Assembly (NCBI GenBank): GCA_018241505.1
Contig: JAFEDS010000003.1
Location: forward strand, 1 to 46,647
Direction: 5' to 3'
Source: Pseudomonadota bacterium
Lineage (GTDB): Bacteria; Pseudomonadota; Gammaproteobacteria; Steroidobacterales; Steroidobacteraceae
Length of the DNA: 46,647 nt
Positions 1-10,213 of the stretch are shown here, in pieces. A program made the position numbers and the translations under genes. Each line of letters starts with the position of its first letter. The first letter of the stretch is position 1. A model generated the notes under the pieces. That model was not told where the DNA came from. It was given only the letters and a program-made list of their open reading frames with translations, and did not search any database.

Positions 1-23
1 CCGCCGCGCCGAGCCCCACCGCC

Positions 24-944
24 GTGCCGAGCCCCGCCGCCGCGCGCGACCCAACCGCGCCCCACGCTCCTGACCCATTCCGCCTCGACCGCCCCAGCAT
101 CCGCTCGTCGTTCGATCGCGCGAGCGCGACTTATGAAGCGGCGGCGGTCCTTCAGGCGCAAGTCAACAAAGAGCTCATGAATCGGTTGGAGTTCTTCAAA
201 TTCCAACCCCAGGTGATATTGGACCTGGGCACCGGTACCGGCCGCGGCGCCGAGGAACTGAAGCGCCGCTATCGACGCGCGCTGGTGGTTGCGCTCGACA
301 TGGCGCCCGGAATGTTGCGCGAGGCGCAGCGGCGCCAGCATCTGTTTCGACGCTTCGAGCGCGTTTGCGCGGACGCTATGCGTCTGCCGTTTGGCGACTC
401 GAGCGTTGATGTCGTTTTCAGCAGCCTGATGTTGCAGTGGTGCGATCCGTTGGACGTGGTATTCGCAGAAGTCAGACGCGTGTTGAAGCCGGAGGGCTTT
501 TTCGCGTTCAGTACATTTGGGCCGGACACCCTTCGAGAATTGCGCGCAGCGTGGGCGGAGGCTGACGGTTACAACCACGTCAATCAGTTTGTGGATATGC
601 ACGACGTCGGCGAGGCGTTGGTTCGCGCGGGGCTCGTTGAGCCAGTGTTGGATGTCGACCGAATCCAGCTCACCTACACGGACACGTTAGGACTGATGCG
701 GGACTTGAAAACCATCGGCGCACACAACGTGACCGAAGGTCGCTCGCGCGGGCTGATGGGACGCGCGCGGCTTGCGCGAATGCAGACGGCATATGAAGCA
801 CACAGGCGCGAGGGTCGGCTGCCTGCTACGTATGAGGTTATTTACGGCGCGACATGGGGAGCTGCGGGCCGCGCTGGCGCCCCCGCCGTTAGTGGCGAAG
901 TGCGAATTTCGCCAAACGCTATCCGGCGCCCAACGCGCCGCTGA
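24..944 (+). CDS. bioC: Malonyl-ACP O-methyltransferase BioC
   Basis: SAM-dependent methyltransferase that methylates malonyl-ACP so fatty-acid synthesis can build the pimeloyl chain of biotin. The SAM-binding loop ILDLGTGTGRG is at residues 65-75, the acidic ribose-binding position is near D92, and the family stretch FSTFGPDTLREL is at 162-173. The length (306 aa) is close to the family norm. The start is uncertain: GTG at 24 is used, but the frame stays open to the window edge, so the true start could lie upstream. bioD follows 27 bp later, indicating the end of a biotin operon whose earlier genes are outside the window. Confidence 0.9.
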   Translation: MPSPAAARDPTAPHAPDPFRLDRPSIRSSFDRASATYEAAAVLQAQVNKELMNRLEFFKFQPQVILDLGTGTGRGAEELKRRYRRALVVALDMAPGMLREAQRRQHLFRRFERVCADAMRLPFGDSSVDVVFSSLMLQWCDPLDVVFAEVRRVLKPEGFFAFSTFGPDTLRELRAAWAEADGYNHVNQFVDMHDVGEALVRAGLVEPVLDVDRIQLTYTDTLGLMRDLKTIGAHNVTEGRSRGLMGRARLARMQTAYEAHRREGRLPATYEVIYGATWGAAGRAGAPAVSGEVRISPNAIRRPTRR

Positions 945-1697
<753 letters not shown>

Positions 1698-1701
1698 TGA
1701 C

Positions 1702-2250
1702 TTGAATAAAAAATCTCGTGCAGTACCATCGCGGGTCAACCCGCTGAGAGACCTTGGTCATTCCTCAGTGCAATCCGAGTCGCAACGCATCGAAATCTGT
1801 CCTCATTGCTCGCTCACTGTGCGCGCCGCATTCCTGTTCTTCGGCGGGGTGTGTGCGGTCTCATTTGGAATTGCGGGATTCATGGCCTACCGCGGATTCT
1901 GGCCGGTGCTGCCGTTTTCCGGACTCGAAATGGCGTTCCTGGGATGGGCGCTCAAAGTAAGCATGGAGCGCCGCCATCATCGTGAGACCATCACCGTTAC
2001 AGACGCGGACGTGAGCGTGGAGCTCAGCGACCGCGTGCATTCCGTTCAACACGTGTTCCCGCGGCATTGGGCGCAGGTTAAACTCCGCCGCCCTGAATCG
2101 CGGCTGCACCCGAGCCGGCTCACCATCGAGTCGCACGGACGCCAATGCGAGCTGGGGAATTTTCTGACGGAGGCGGAGCGACGCGGACTCGCCCTTCGGT
2201 TGCAACGGTTGATTGGTCGCGTCAATGAGTCTCCGTCTCTGGCGCCGTAA
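1702..2250 (+). CDS. DUF2244 family membrane protein
   Basis: Small integral membrane protein of unknown function, matching the DUF2244 family often found beside cytochrome oxidase genes. Two adjacent hydrophobic segments (about residues 41-63 and 66-85) are followed by a soluble C-terminal half with the pattern VFPRHWAQVKL and a conserved-looking LTIESHGRQCELG. The start is unclear: a TTG at 1702 gives 182 aa, while a GTG at 1768 would give 160 aa and remove a polar leader. It sits between bioD (4 bp gap) and coxB. A role in oxidase biogenesis is only inferred from this position. Confidence 0.75.
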   Translation: MNKKSRAVPSRVNPLRDLGHSSVQSESQRIEICPHCSLTVRAAFLFFGGVCAVSFGIAGFMAYRGFWPVLPFSGLEMAFLGWALKVSMERRHHRETITVTDADVSVELSDRVHSVQHVFPRHWAQVKLRRPESRLHPSRLTIESHGRQCELGNFLTEAERRGLALRLQRLIGRVNESPSLAP

Positions 2251-2368
2251 CCACCGGTCCTGCGATGGCGTCCAGATTTAACATGTGGGGATGGGTTCTT
2301 GGGTCATGCGTCGTGCTTGTGCCTGTGACGAGTGCGCGCCAAAAGGTCTAACCAAGGTCACGATCGAA

Positions 2369-3379
2369 ATGATGATTCGCTCAATCTGCGCTCGCCGCGC
2401 CACGCTCCTGTCACTCACCGCCGCCGCGTCGGGCCTGCTGCTGCAGACAACGCCCGTCCAGGCCGAAGAATCGGGATGGAGCCTGCTCAACATGACCCAG
2501 GGTGTGACGGACATGAGCCGGCACATCTACGACCTGCACATGCTCATTTTCTGGGTGTGCGTGATCATCGGGGCGGTGGTGTTCGGCGCCATGTTCTGGT
2601 CGCTGATTGCCTACCGCAAATCGCAAGGCGCGGTTCCCGACACCACCATGGTCCACAACACCAAGGTGGAAATTGTGTGGACGGCGGTTCCCGTCATCAT
2701 CCTGATCGCAATGGCGGTGCCGGCTGCACGGACGCTCGTTGAGATCGAAGACACGACAAAGACCGATCTCACCATCAAGGTGACGGGCTTCCAGTGGGGC
2801 TGGAACTACGAGTACCTCGACAAGGGTGTCACGTTCTTCTCGCGCCTGGATCGCAAGAGCGACGCCGCTCGCGAGCTGGGCTCGGGTGTTGATCCGAACA
2901 CGGTCGAACATTACCTGCTCAACGTTGATCATCCGTTGGTTGTACCGGTTGGTGTGAAGGTTCGCCTGCTGGTGACGGGTGCGGACGTCATTCACTCCTG
3001 GTGGGTGCCTGCACTCGCAGTGAAGAAGGATGGCATCCCCGGCTTTGTGAACGAAGCGTGGTTCAACATCGATGCCGACAAGACTGGCTTGTACCGCGGC
3101 CAGTGCGCGGAGCTGTGCGGTCGCGACCACGGTTTCATGCCAATCGTTGTCGACGCACGTAAGAAGGAAGACTTCGATGCGTGGATAGCTGAGCAGGCTG
3201 CCCAGCAGAAGCAAGCGGCTGCCCCCGCGGGCACCGAGGCAACTCCGACGGCGAGCGCGCCAGCAGTGGTGACGCCGGCAGCCGGCACGAGCCCGCAAGC
3301 GGAATCGGCGGCGACTGCTCCTGCAGCGGCCGGCTCCAAAGCAACAGCAGTGACGCTCGCAAGCGCCACCGCTCGCTGA
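2369..3379 (+). CDS. coxB: Cytochrome c oxidase subunit II (CuA subunit)
   Basis: Receives electrons from cytochrome c through the binuclear CuA centre and passes them to subunit I of the aa3 oxidase. From ATG at 2369 the protein has a signal peptide (residues 1-32, cleavage after VQA), two membrane helices (about 58-80 and 101-121) and a periplasmic cupredoxin domain. CuA ligands are visible: H209, C246, E248, C250, H254 and M257 in QCAELCGRDHGFM. An in-frame GTG at 2285 would add 28 unlikely residues. The last 55 or so residues form an Ala/Pro/Thr-rich tail without obvious function. coxA follows after 82 bp. Confidence 0.95.
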   Translation: MMIRSICARRATLLSLTAAASGLLLQTTPVQAEESGWSLLNMTQGVTDMSRHIYDLHMLIFWVCVIIGAVVFGAMFWSLIAYRKSQGAVPDTTMVHNTKVEIVWTAVPVIILIAMAVPAARTLVEIEDTTKTDLTIKVTGFQWGWNYEYLDKGVTFFSRLDRKSDAARELGSGVDPNTVEHYLLNVDHPLVVPVGVKVRLLVTGADVIHSWWVPALAVKKDGIPGFVNEAWFNIDADKTGLYRGQCAELCGRDHGFMPIVVDARKKEDFDAWIAEQAAQQKQAAAPAGTEATPTASAPAVVTPAAGTSPQAESAATAPAAAGSKATAVTLASATAR

Positions 3380-3461
3380 GCACGACAGCCCACAGATAGC
3401 GCGACAAGTTCACGTAACGACAGACGACAACCCGACGCCCTTAGCGCCAAGAGAGACTTCC

Positions 3462-5069
3462 ATGGCCGAGCATTCAGCAGCAGCCGCACACGACGACCAC
3501 GACCACAAGCCACACGGCTGGCGGCGCTGGGTTTACGCAACCAACCACAAAGACATCGGCACGATGTACCTGGTGTTCGCGTGTCTGATGTTCTTCATTG
3601 GCGGCTCCATGGCCATGGTGATCCGCCTCGAGCTTTTCAAGCCGGGCATGCAGTTCGTCGATCCGCAGCTCTTCAACTCCATGACGACCATGCACGCGCT
3701 GATCATGATCTTCGGCGCGGTCATGCCGGCCTGGACGGGTCTGGCCAACTGGATGATACCGATGCAGGTCGGTGCGCCGGACATGGCCCTGCCGCGCTTG
3801 AATAACTTCAGCTTCTGGATTCTGCCGTTTGCGTTCACGCTGCTGATCGGCACGCTGTTTGTGCCGGGTGGAGCGCCCGCCGGTGGCTGGACGATGTATC
3901 CGCCGCTGGTGCTGCAAAACGGCGCTTCATTCCCGATGTTGATCTTCGCCGTGCACATGATGGGTGCCTCGTCGATCCTCGGTGCAATCAACGTCGTCGT
4001 GACGATCCTGAACATGCGCGCTCCTGGAATGACGCTGCTGCGCATGCCGCTGTTCGTTTGGACGTGGTTGATCACCGCGTACCTACTGATCGCCGTGATG
4101 CCTGTGCTCGCCGGCGCCGTGACGATGCTGCTCACCGATCACTTCTTCGGTACGACGTTCTTCACCGCCGCAGGTGGTGGGGACCCGGTGATGTTCCAGC
4201 ACATCTTCTGGTTCTTCGGGCATCCCGAGGTGTACATCCTGATTCTGCCGGCGTTCGGCATCGTCTCCGAGATCATCCCGACGTTCTCGCGGAAGCCGCT
4301 GTTCGGTTATGAAGCGATGGTGTACGCAACAGCGTCCATTGCGTTCCTCTCGTTCATCGTCTGGGCTCACCACATGTTCGTGGTCGGCATGCCGCTCGCG
4401 GCACAGCTCTTCTTCATGCTGTCGACGATGCTCATCGCCATCCCCACGGGCGTGAAGGTGTTCAACTGGACGGCGACGATGTGGAGGGGCTCGATCAGCT
4501 TCGAACCGCCGATGCTGTTCGCTCTCGCATTCCTCTTCCTGTTCACCATCGGTGGTTTCTCGGGGCTGATGCTCGCGATAGTCCCGGCCGACTATCAGTA
4601 CCAGGATACGTACTTCGTGGTGGCGCACTTCCACTACGTGCTGGTGCCCGGTGCCATCTTCGGAATCATGGGCGGCGTCTACTACTGGCTGCCGAAGTGG
4701 GTCGGCAACATGTACGACATGGGCCTCGCAAAGGCGCACTTCTGGCTCTCCACCATCTTCGTGAACGTCCTGTTCTTCCCCCAGCACTTCCTGGGACTCG
4801 CCGGCATGCCGCGTCGTATCCCGGACTACGCTGTGCAGTTCACCGACTGGAACATGGTGTCCTCCATCGGTGGCTTCGGCTTCGGTCTGTCACAGCTTCT
4901 ATTCCCGTACCTCATCTGGAAGTGCGTGAAGTCAGGAACACCTGTGAAGGTCAACAAGCCCTGGGAAGGCGCTCATGGCCTGGAGTGGGAGCTACCCTCA
5001 CCCGCCCCGTATCACTCCTGGACGACGCCTCCCTCTGACGCAGTCATTGCCAAGGGAGCATTCCACTGA
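3462..5069 (+). CDS. coxA: Cytochrome c oxidase subunit I (aa3 type)
   Basis: Catalytic heme-copper subunit that reduces oxygen to water and pumps protons. About twelve membrane helices are visible. Heme a ligands are H78 and H391, the heme a3 ligand is H389, and CuB ligands are H254 (GHPEVY, with cross-linked Y258) and H303/H304. The 535 aa length and E256 are typical of A-type oxidases. The His-rich cytoplasmic N-terminus (HDDHDHKPHGW) is a minor feature. It lies between coxB and a very small assembly-type gene in the same direction, consistent with one operon. Confidence 0.98.
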   Translation: MAEHSAAAAHDDHDHKPHGWRRWVYATNHKDIGTMYLVFACLMFFIGGSMAMVIRLELFKPGMQFVDPQLFNSMTTMHALIMIFGAVMPAWTGLANWMIPMQVGAPDMALPRLNNFSFWILPFAFTLLIGTLFVPGGAPAGGWTMYPPLVLQNGASFPMLIFAVHMMGASSILGAINVVVTILNMRAPGMTLLRMPLFVWTWLITAYLLIAVMPVLAGAVTMLLTDHFFGTTFFTAAGGGDPVMFQHIFWFFGHPEVYILILPAFGIVSEIIPTFSRKPLFGYEAMVYATASIAFLSFIVWAHHMFVVGMPLAAQLFFMLSTMLIAIPTGVKVFNWTATMWRGSISFEPPMLFALAFLFLFTIGGFSGLMLAIVPADYQYQDTYFVVAHFHYVLVPGAIFGIMGGVYYWLPKWVGNMYDMGLAKAHFWLSTIFVNVLFFPQHFLGLAGMPRRIPDYAVQFTDWNMVSSIGGFGFGLSQLLFPYLIWKCVKSGTPVKVNKPWEGAHGLEWELPSPAPYHSWTTPPSDAVIAKGAFH

Positions 5070-5074
5070 GCGCC

Positions 5075-5200
5075 GTGATCGAATCAGACGAAACCCGACG
5101 CAGGAAGGTTCGCAGGACAGCCCTCCTGTTCGGGCTGATTGCGGCTGCGTTCTATGTCGGTTTCATTGTGATGGCGGTATTGCGCGCGAAATCCGGATGA
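5075..5200 (+). CDS. Small cytochrome oxidase assembly-type protein (41 aa)
   Basis: A 41-residue single-pass membrane protein starting with GTG 5 bp after the coxA stop and ending directly before ctaG. It has a charged N-terminus (ESDETRRRKVRR) followed by one hydrophobic helix (about residues 14-34) and a short basic tail. This size, topology and coxA-ctaG position match the tiny proteins annotated in other proteobacteria as cytochrome oxidase small assembly proteins. Reading frame, spacing and hydrophobic pattern support a real gene; the function is inferred from position. Confidence 0.72.
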   Translation: MIESDETRRRKVRRTALLFGLIAAAFYVGFIVMAVLRAKSG

Positions 5201-5203
5201 GTG

Positions 5204-5749
5204 ATGAGTGAGCTGAAGAAAGCCCATCGGAGCCTGACCTGGAAACTGCTGGCCATTGCGGCGGGCAGTTTTGGGTTCGGCTTTGCGCTGGTTCCGCTCT
5301 ACAACGTCATCTGCGGTGTGACCGGCGTAGGCGATCAGAGCGCGCTGCTGAAGAAGGCGAAAGTGGCGGCGGAGCACCCGGATCCCAGCCGCACCATCAC
5401 CGTTGAGTTTCTCGGCGATGCGGGGGGTGCGGGCCAGTGGGATTTCCATCCCGTCAAACGCGAGATTGAGGTTCACCCCGGCCAGCTCTACTCCGCCGAA
5501 TTCTTTGCTCACAACCTGACCGGCCAGACCGTGACCGTTCAGGCGATACCGAGCATCGCCCCCTCCAAGGTGGCGGCCTATTTTCACAAGACGGAATGTT
5601 TCTGCTTCTCGCCGCAGCACTTCACTGTGAACGAGCAGCGGGACATGCCGGTTCGCTTCATTATCGATCCGGCCATTCCGAGCTACGTCGACCGGATCAC
5701 GTTGTCTTACACTTTTTATGACGAGTCTTCGCGAGTTTCCTCGCGCTGA
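5204..5749 (+). CDS. ctaG: Cytochrome c oxidase assembly protein CtaG/Cox11
   Basis: Membrane-anchored copper chaperone that delivers copper to the CuB site of subunit I. One N-terminal helix (about residues 12-35) is followed by a periplasmic immunoglobulin-like domain with the copper motif CFCFSPQHF. Its two cysteines are at 132 and 134, counting from the ATG at 5204. A GTG directly upstream at 5201 could also start translation and would add one residue. The length of 181 aa is normal. It follows the small assembly-type gene with no gap and precedes coxC. Confidence 0.94.
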   Translation: MSELKKAHRSLTWKLLAIAAGSFGFGFALVPLYNVICGVTGVGDQSALLKKAKVAAEHPDPSRTITVEFLGDAGGAGQWDFHPVKREIEVHPGQLYSAEFFAHNLTGQTVTVQAIPSIAPSKVAAYFHKTECFCFSPQHFTVNEQRDMPVRFIIDPAIPSYVDRITLSYTFYDESSRVSSR

Positions 5750-5756
5750 GAGAAAA

Positions 5757-6647
5757 ATGGCAAACGCAGCACACGCACACGACAGCAACTCGTACTACGT
5801 CCCCCACAACAGCAACTGGCCCATTGTGGGCTCGGTCTCGCTGTTCACCGTGATGCTGGGCGCGATTACTTATCTCAACGACTGGGTCGGCGGCTGGGTG
5901 TTCATTCCCGGCGCGCTGCTGATGGCCTTCATGTTCTTCGGCTGGTTTGGCACCGTCATTGGTGAAAGCCAGAGGGGCATGTTCAACAACCAGGTCGACC
6001 ACTCCTTCCGCATGGGAATGATGTGGTTCATTTTCTCCGAAGTGATGTTCTTTGCGGCCTTCTTCGGCGCATTGTTCTACGCGCGCACGCTGTCAGTGCC
6101 GTGGCTGGCCGGACAAGGCGTGAAGATTTTCACCAACCTCGTCCTGTGGCCGCACTACGAAGGCACTTGGCCCACGAACGGCCCAGCGCATGTAGGTGGT
6201 CACGCAGACGGCGCCTTCAGTGTCATCCCCGCTTTCAGCCTGCCGGCAATCAACACGGCGATCCTGCTGACCAGCGGCGTGACGGTAACGATTGCGCACC
6301 ATGCGCTCCGTTCTCAGAAGCGCGGCGTGCTGACGATCTTCCTTGCCGCGACGTTCCTTCTCGGTTTCCTGTTCGTCGGACTGCAGGCCCACGAGTACGG
6401 TGAAGCCTACAAGGAGCTCGGCCTGCGTCTTTCGACCGGCATCTACGGCTCGACGTTCTTCATGCTGACGGGCTTCCACGGCCTGCACGTGACCATCGGC
6501 GCCATCATGCTGCTCGTGATCTGGCTGCGTGTACTGAAAGGGCACTTCACTCCAGAGCATCACTTCGCGTTCGAAGCGGTTGCCTGGTACTGGCACTTCG
6601 TGGACGTGGTCTGGCTCGGACTGTTTGTATTCGTCTACTGGATCTGA
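5757..6647 (+). CDS. coxC: Cytochrome c oxidase subunit III
   Basis: Third core subunit of aa3 oxidase, with seven membrane helices; it stabilises proton uptake and binds lipid. The ATG at 5757 gives MANAAHAHD and 296 aa; frames reaching further upstream run into ctaG and are unlikely. The buried glutamate E95 (FSEVMFF) and the C-terminal WYWHFVD (277-283) are typical. Only 8 bp separate its stop from the end of the reversed DUF2909 gene. Confidence 0.96.
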   Translation: MANAAHAHDSNSYYVPHNSNWPIVGSVSLFTVMLGAITYLNDWVGGWVFIPGALLMAFMFFGWFGTVIGESQRGMFNNQVDHSFRMGMMWFIFSEVMFFAAFFGALFYARTLSVPWLAGQGVKIFTNLVLWPHYEGTWPTNGPAHVGGHADGAFSVIPAFSLPAINTAILLTSGVTVTIAHHALRSQKRGVLTIFLAATFLLGFLFVGLQAHEYGEAYKELGLRLSTGIYGSTFFMLTGFHGLHVTIGAIMLLVIWLRVLKGHFTPEHHFAFEAVAWYWHFVDVVWLGLFVFVYWI

Positions 6648-6655
6648 CGTCGCGT

Positions 6656-6883
6656 CTACGGATGCGCCGCACTGGCTATGCCATGCGGCGCTATCAATCC
6701 AAAGTGCCACGCGATCATCAGCAGAATGAAGAGGGCCACGGACAGGCCGACTCGGATGGTCAGGTCGCGCGCGACCTTGCGTGAGTCGCTGGATTTCCGC
6801 GACAGATTGAAAAGAGCGGAGCCCAGGCTGACGACAATGCCCAGGAGCGCGCCGAAGACGAGCAGGCGAATGATGATTTCCAT
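6656..6883 (-). CDS. DUF2909 twin-transmembrane protein
   Basis: A 75-residue protein with two hydrophobic helices (about residues 3-25 and 42-62) joined by a basic loop (SRKSSDSRKVARD), matching the DUF2909 family. The ATG at 6883 gives MEIIIRLLVFG; longer frames add a polar, implausible leader. It is transcribed against the rest of the oxidase cluster, between coxC and SURF1. The location suggests a role in oxidase assembly, but no function is established that I know of. Confidence 0.8.
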   Translation of the reverse strand: MEIIIRLLVFGALLGIVVSLGSALFNLSRKSSDSRKVARDLTIRVGLSVALFILLMIAWHFGLIAPHGIASAAHP

Positions 6884-6918
6884 GTGCGCGGCCTGTTTAT
6901 AGACCCTTAGGCTTTTGC

Positions 6919-7659
6919 GTGTCCATCCGGATTCCGATCGGCTCCAGAGTGTTTGCTCCGTCATGGTTTTTTAGCGCCCTGACGGTGGTGCTGTGCATAG
7001 CCTTCTTCTACCTGGGCCGCTGGCAGTGGAACCGGGGGGAGCTGCGCCAAGCCGAGTACGACCGGTTCGCGGCCGGTACGGAAGCCGTGGTCCCATTGGG
7101 GCCGCGGGGCGTCAACCAGGTCCCGCGTTTTCAGCGAGTGAGCGTGGAGGGCCACCTGGACTCGGGCCGCCAGTTTCTGCTCGACAATCGCAGTTACCAG
7201 GGACGTCCAGGCTATGAGGTTCTGACGCCTCTGCAGCGTGCGGACGGTCGAGTGGTGATGGTCGATCGTGGCTGGGTGCCGTTCTCCGGCCGGCGGAGCA
7301 ACCTGCCCGACGTGGCGCTCGTGGCGCCGGATACTGTTACGGTGGTGGGGCGGATCGACAACCTGCCGGTCCCGGGCCTGGCAAGCGGTCGCGCGGCGCC
7401 GGACGCAAAGGCGCCTTGGCCGAAAATAACCGCCTTCCCGAGCACGGCCCAGTTGAGCGCCACCCTCGGTGTACCGTTGGAACCGCAGATCATTTTGCTC
7501 GATCCGAAGGAGGCGAACGGTTACGTGCGGGACTGGCATCCGCCGGGCATGGAGCCGATCCGCCACTGGTCGTATGCGGTGCAGTGGTGGTCTTTTGCGG
7601 TGTTGTTGTGGGTACTTTGGGTGATTATGAGCCTGCGGAAGGTGGCATCGGGATCATGA
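6919..7659 (+). CDS. SURF1 family cytochrome oxidase assembly protein
   Basis: Membrane protein that assists heme a insertion into cytochrome oxidase subunit I. It has two terminal helices (about residues 15-33 and 222-240) enclosing a periplasmic domain, and the family patterns LGRWQWNRG (near 32-40) and the final HWSYAVQWWSFA stretch. It starts with GTG at 6919. Its stop codon overlaps the start of the next gene (ATGA), implying translational coupling. Its promoter region is shared with the divergent DUF2909 gene (35 bp apart). Confidence 0.92.
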   Translation: MSIRIPIGSRVFAPSWFFSALTVVLCIAFFYLGRWQWNRGELRQAEYDRFAAGTEAVVPLGPRGVNQVPRFQRVSVEGHLDSGRQFLLDNRSYQGRPGYEVLTPLQRADGRVVMVDRGWVPFSGRRSNLPDVALVAPDTVTVVGRIDNLPVPGLASGRAAPDAKAPWPKITAFPSTAQLSATLGVPLEPQIILLDPKEANGYVRDWHPPGMEPIRHWSYAVQWWSFAVLLWVLWVIMSLRKVASGS

Positions 7660-8219
7660 ACGCGGCGGAAAAACAATTACGCGCCCGCAATCTGCGGCTG
7701 TTGGCGGGGCTCGCGGGTTTGTTCCTGCTGCCGCTCGCCGTGGCGTTCTGGCTGTACTATGCCACCGACTGGCGACCGATCGGAACGGTCAATCACGGTG
7801 AGTTGATCCAGCCGCCGCGGCCGTTGCCGGCGTACTCCGGGCTGCCCGCCGATCTGTTTCACCGCAAATGGACTCTCGTTTATATCGGCGACGGTCAGTG
7901 TGATGATGCCTGCCGGAACGCGTTGCTGGTGATGCGCCAGACCCGCTTGTCACTCAACAATGAAATGACCCGTGTGGAACGGGTATTCCTCGCCACCGGA
8001 AACTGCTGCGCACAGGACTTCCTGCAGCGCGAACATCCGGGCCTGAAAGTATTTGCCGCCCCGGCGGACCTGAAGCCGTTTCCGGCCGGCGAGCAGGCAA
8101 ACTCGGTGTTCATTGTCGACCCCCTGGGCAACCTGATGATGCGCCACGACGCGCGCCAGAATCCCAAGGGGTTCCTTCAGGACCTGAAAATTCTCCTGAA
8201 ATATTCGCAAATCGGTTAA
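7656..8219 (+). CDS. Sco-like thioredoxin-fold protein of the oxidase cluster
   Basis: A 187-residue protein with one N-terminal helix (about residues 17-36) and a periplasmic thioredoxin-like domain. The pattern GDGQCDDACRN gives a CxxxC pair (C82, C86), as in Sco copper chaperones. I do not see the downstream histidine normally needed for Sco copper binding near the VFIVDPLGNLM strand, so it may be a thiol oxidoreductase or a divergent copper chaperone. Translation starts inside the SURF1 stop (ATGA overlap), and ctaA begins immediately after its own stop. A role in CuA maturation is inferred from context. Confidence 0.8.
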   Translation: MNAAEKQLRARNLRLLAGLAGLFLLPLAVAFWLYYATDWRPIGTVNHGELIQPPRPLPAYSGLPADLFHRKWTLVYIGDGQCDDACRNALLVMRQTRLSLNNEMTRVERVFLATGNCCAQDFLQREHPGLKVFAAPADLKPFPAGEQANSVFIVDPLGNLMMRHDARQNPKGFLQDLKILLKYSQIG

Positions 8220-9248
8220 ATGACGCCCATGCCCGCCGCTCGTTGGATCCGCTCACTCGCGCTCGCGGGTCTGGTGTTGTGTTTTGTCGTGGTCGTGTTG
8301 GGTGCCTATGTGCGGCTCACCACGGCGGGACTGGGGTGCCCCGACTGGCCGGGATGTTATGGGCACATCACGCCGCCCAGCCGCCTGGACATCGCTGAGA
8401 ACAACCAGGTGTTTCCCAACAAGCCGATCGACGAGGGCAAGGCATGGCGGGAAATGATCCATCGCTATGCGGCGTCCACACTCGGTCTGATCTGTGTTTC
8501 GCTCGCGGTGCTTGCATTTACAACACGCCGGCAACGTCTCGTGAGCCTGCCGCTCGCGTGGGGACTCGTGGCGCTCATCGTGTTTCAAGGGCTGTTGGGA
8601 ATGCTCACGGTGACCTGGCAGGTCACACCCCTGGTGGTTACCGGCCACCTGCTGTTCGGCCTGACGACTCTCAGCCTCCTTTGGTGGCTGTGGTTGTCGC
8701 TGCAGCCGAATCGGTCGAGTGGTAATCAGAAGGCGGCTCGGCTCGTCTGGCGAGTGGCTCTGATCGGCCTCGTGGCGCTCGCCATTCAGATTGCGTTGGG
8801 TGGCTGGACCAGCACCAACTACGCGGATATCGCATGCCCCGACTTTCCGAGGTGTCAGAACGCCTGGTGGCCCGACGCCGACTTCCGGGACGCTTTTGTG
8901 CTGTGGCGCGGCCTGGGGGTGAACTATGAGGGCGGGGTGCTCTCGATTCCCGCACGTGTGGCCATTCACCTGACACATCGCATGGGCGCCATCATTGCAG
9001 CGCTGACGCTCACTCTGGCAGCCGTCATGGTCATACGCAGGAGGGCCGCACTGCCTTCCGTAGCCCCCGCCGCTTACGCAGTCCTGATCGCTCTGGTGGC
9101 CCAACTGACCATTGGAATAACGATGGTTCTGCATGGCTTTCCTCTGAGCCTCGCCACTGCACACACCGCAGGGGCGGCGCTACTGCTGCTCTCAGTCTTG
9201 GCACTCTTGCGGGGCGCTGCTGCCACGGCGCGCAACCGCTCCTTCTGA
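8220..9248 (+). CDS. ctaA: Heme A synthase CtaA/COX15
   Basis: Membrane enzyme that oxidises the heme O methyl group to the formyl of heme A. About eight helices are visible. Candidate heme-ligand histidines are H81, H143, H250/H253, H305 and H315. Two cysteine pairs (GCPDWPGC, C40/C46, and ACPDFPRC, C206/C212) match the conserved extracytoplasmic loops of this family. 342 aa is normal. It directly abuts the Sco-like gene and is followed 50 bp later by ctaB, so both steps of heme A synthesis lie together. Confidence 0.95.
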   Translation: MTPMPAARWIRSLALAGLVLCFVVVVLGAYVRLTTAGLGCPDWPGCYGHITPPSRLDIAENNQVFPNKPIDEGKAWREMIHRYAASTLGLICVSLAVLAFTTRRQRLVSLPLAWGLVALIVFQGLLGMLTVTWQVTPLVVTGHLLFGLTTLSLLWWLWLSLQPNRSSGNQKAARLVWRVALIGLVALAIQIALGGWTSTNYADIACPDFPRCQNAWWPDADFRDAFVLWRGLGVNYEGGVLSIPARVAIHLTHRMGAIIAALTLTLAAVMVIRRRAALPSVAPAAYAVLIALVAQLTIGITMVLHGFPLSLATAHTAGAALLLLSVLALLRGAAATARNRSF

Positions 9249-9298
9249 GGGCGCGCACCCGCCCCGATCTGGTACGCTGCGCGTCCCCAAATCCGGCC

Positions 9299-10213
9299 AT
9301 GAAGCCTACGACTGAACCCCAAGTGGCGACGACCTCCGACATCGCCGAGGCCGGCACGGCGGTCTGGCGCCGTTACCTCGAGCTGACCAAGCCGAAGGTG
9401 GTCGCACTGATCACCTTTACCGCTATTGTCGGCACGCTGCTGGCCAGTCCGGGCCTGCCGCCCCTGGATGCATTGATCTGGGGCAATCTCGGAATTGCGC
9501 TTGCCTCCGGTTGCGCGGCAACTATCAACCACGTCCTCGACCGTCGGATCGACGAGCAGATGAACCGGACGCGCGCGCGGCCGCTTCCGACCGGCCAACT
9601 GAACGAGCGACAGGCTCTGGTGTTCGCTGCCGTGTTGGGCACGACGGCGATGGCGATGCTGTCCTTCCTCGTCAACCTGCTCACCGCCGTACTGACTTTT
9701 GCCTCGTTGATCGGCTATGCAGTCATCTACACCGTCTGGCTGAAGCGGGCGACGTCGCAGAATATTGTGATCGGCGGCGCCGCGGGCGCAGCTCCTCCGG
9801 TGTTGGGCTGGGCGGCTGTGACCAACACGATCGATCCGAATGCGCTGCTGTTGTTTTTGATTATTTTTGTCTGGACGCCACCACACTTCTGGGCGCTTGC
9901 GATCGCCCGCCGGGAAGAGTACGCGCGGGCCGGCATTCCCATGCTGCCGGTCACGCACGGCGTCGAATTCACGCGGCTGCAGGTTCTGTTGTATACGGTC
10001 CTGTTGGTGATCGTCACGCTCATGCCTTTCCTGACACGCATGAGCGGCCTGCTGTATCTCGTCGTCGCGCTGGGGCTCAACGCAGGCTTTCTGTACTACG
10101 CCTTCGCCCTGAAAATCACCGCACGGCAGGAGCTGCCGATGAAGGTTTTCAAGTTCTCGGTCAACTATCTCATGTGGTTGTTCGCGGCCCTGCTGGCGGA
10201 CCACTATACTTGA
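9299..10213 (+). CDS. ctaB: Protoheme IX farnesyltransferase (heme O synthase)
   Basis: Membrane prenyltransferase of the UbiA family that farnesylates protoheme to heme O, the substrate of CtaA. Eight or nine hydrophobic helices are visible. The Asp-rich motif [15 protein letters not shown] (residues 77-91, with D81 and D85) and TRARPLPTG are diagnostic. 304 aa is typical. Its 3' end overlaps the stop of the convergent pirin-like gene by 10 bp. It is the last gene of the oxidase cluster. Confidence 0.95.
   Translation: MKPTTEPQVATTSDIAEAGTAVWRRYLELTKPKVVALITFTAIVGTLLASPGLPPLDALIWGNLGIALASGCAATINHVLDRRIDEQMNRTRARPLPTGQLNERQALVFAAVLGTTAMAMLSFLVNLLTAVLTFASLIGYAVIYTVWLKRATSQNIVIGGAAGAAPPVLGWAAVTNTIDPNALLLFLIIFVWTPPHFWALAIARREEYARAGIPMLPVTHGVEFTRLQVLLYTVLLVIVTLMPFLTRMSGLLYLVVALGLNAGFLYYAFALKITARQELPMKVFKFSVNYLMWLFAALLADHYT

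Noticed and set aside
8253-9164. Long open frame antisense to ctaA
   Set aside because: High GC content produces long antisense frames; its protein has charged low-complexity sequence without domain patterns, whereas ctaA is certain. The same applies to frames antisense to coxA, trkA and yidC.
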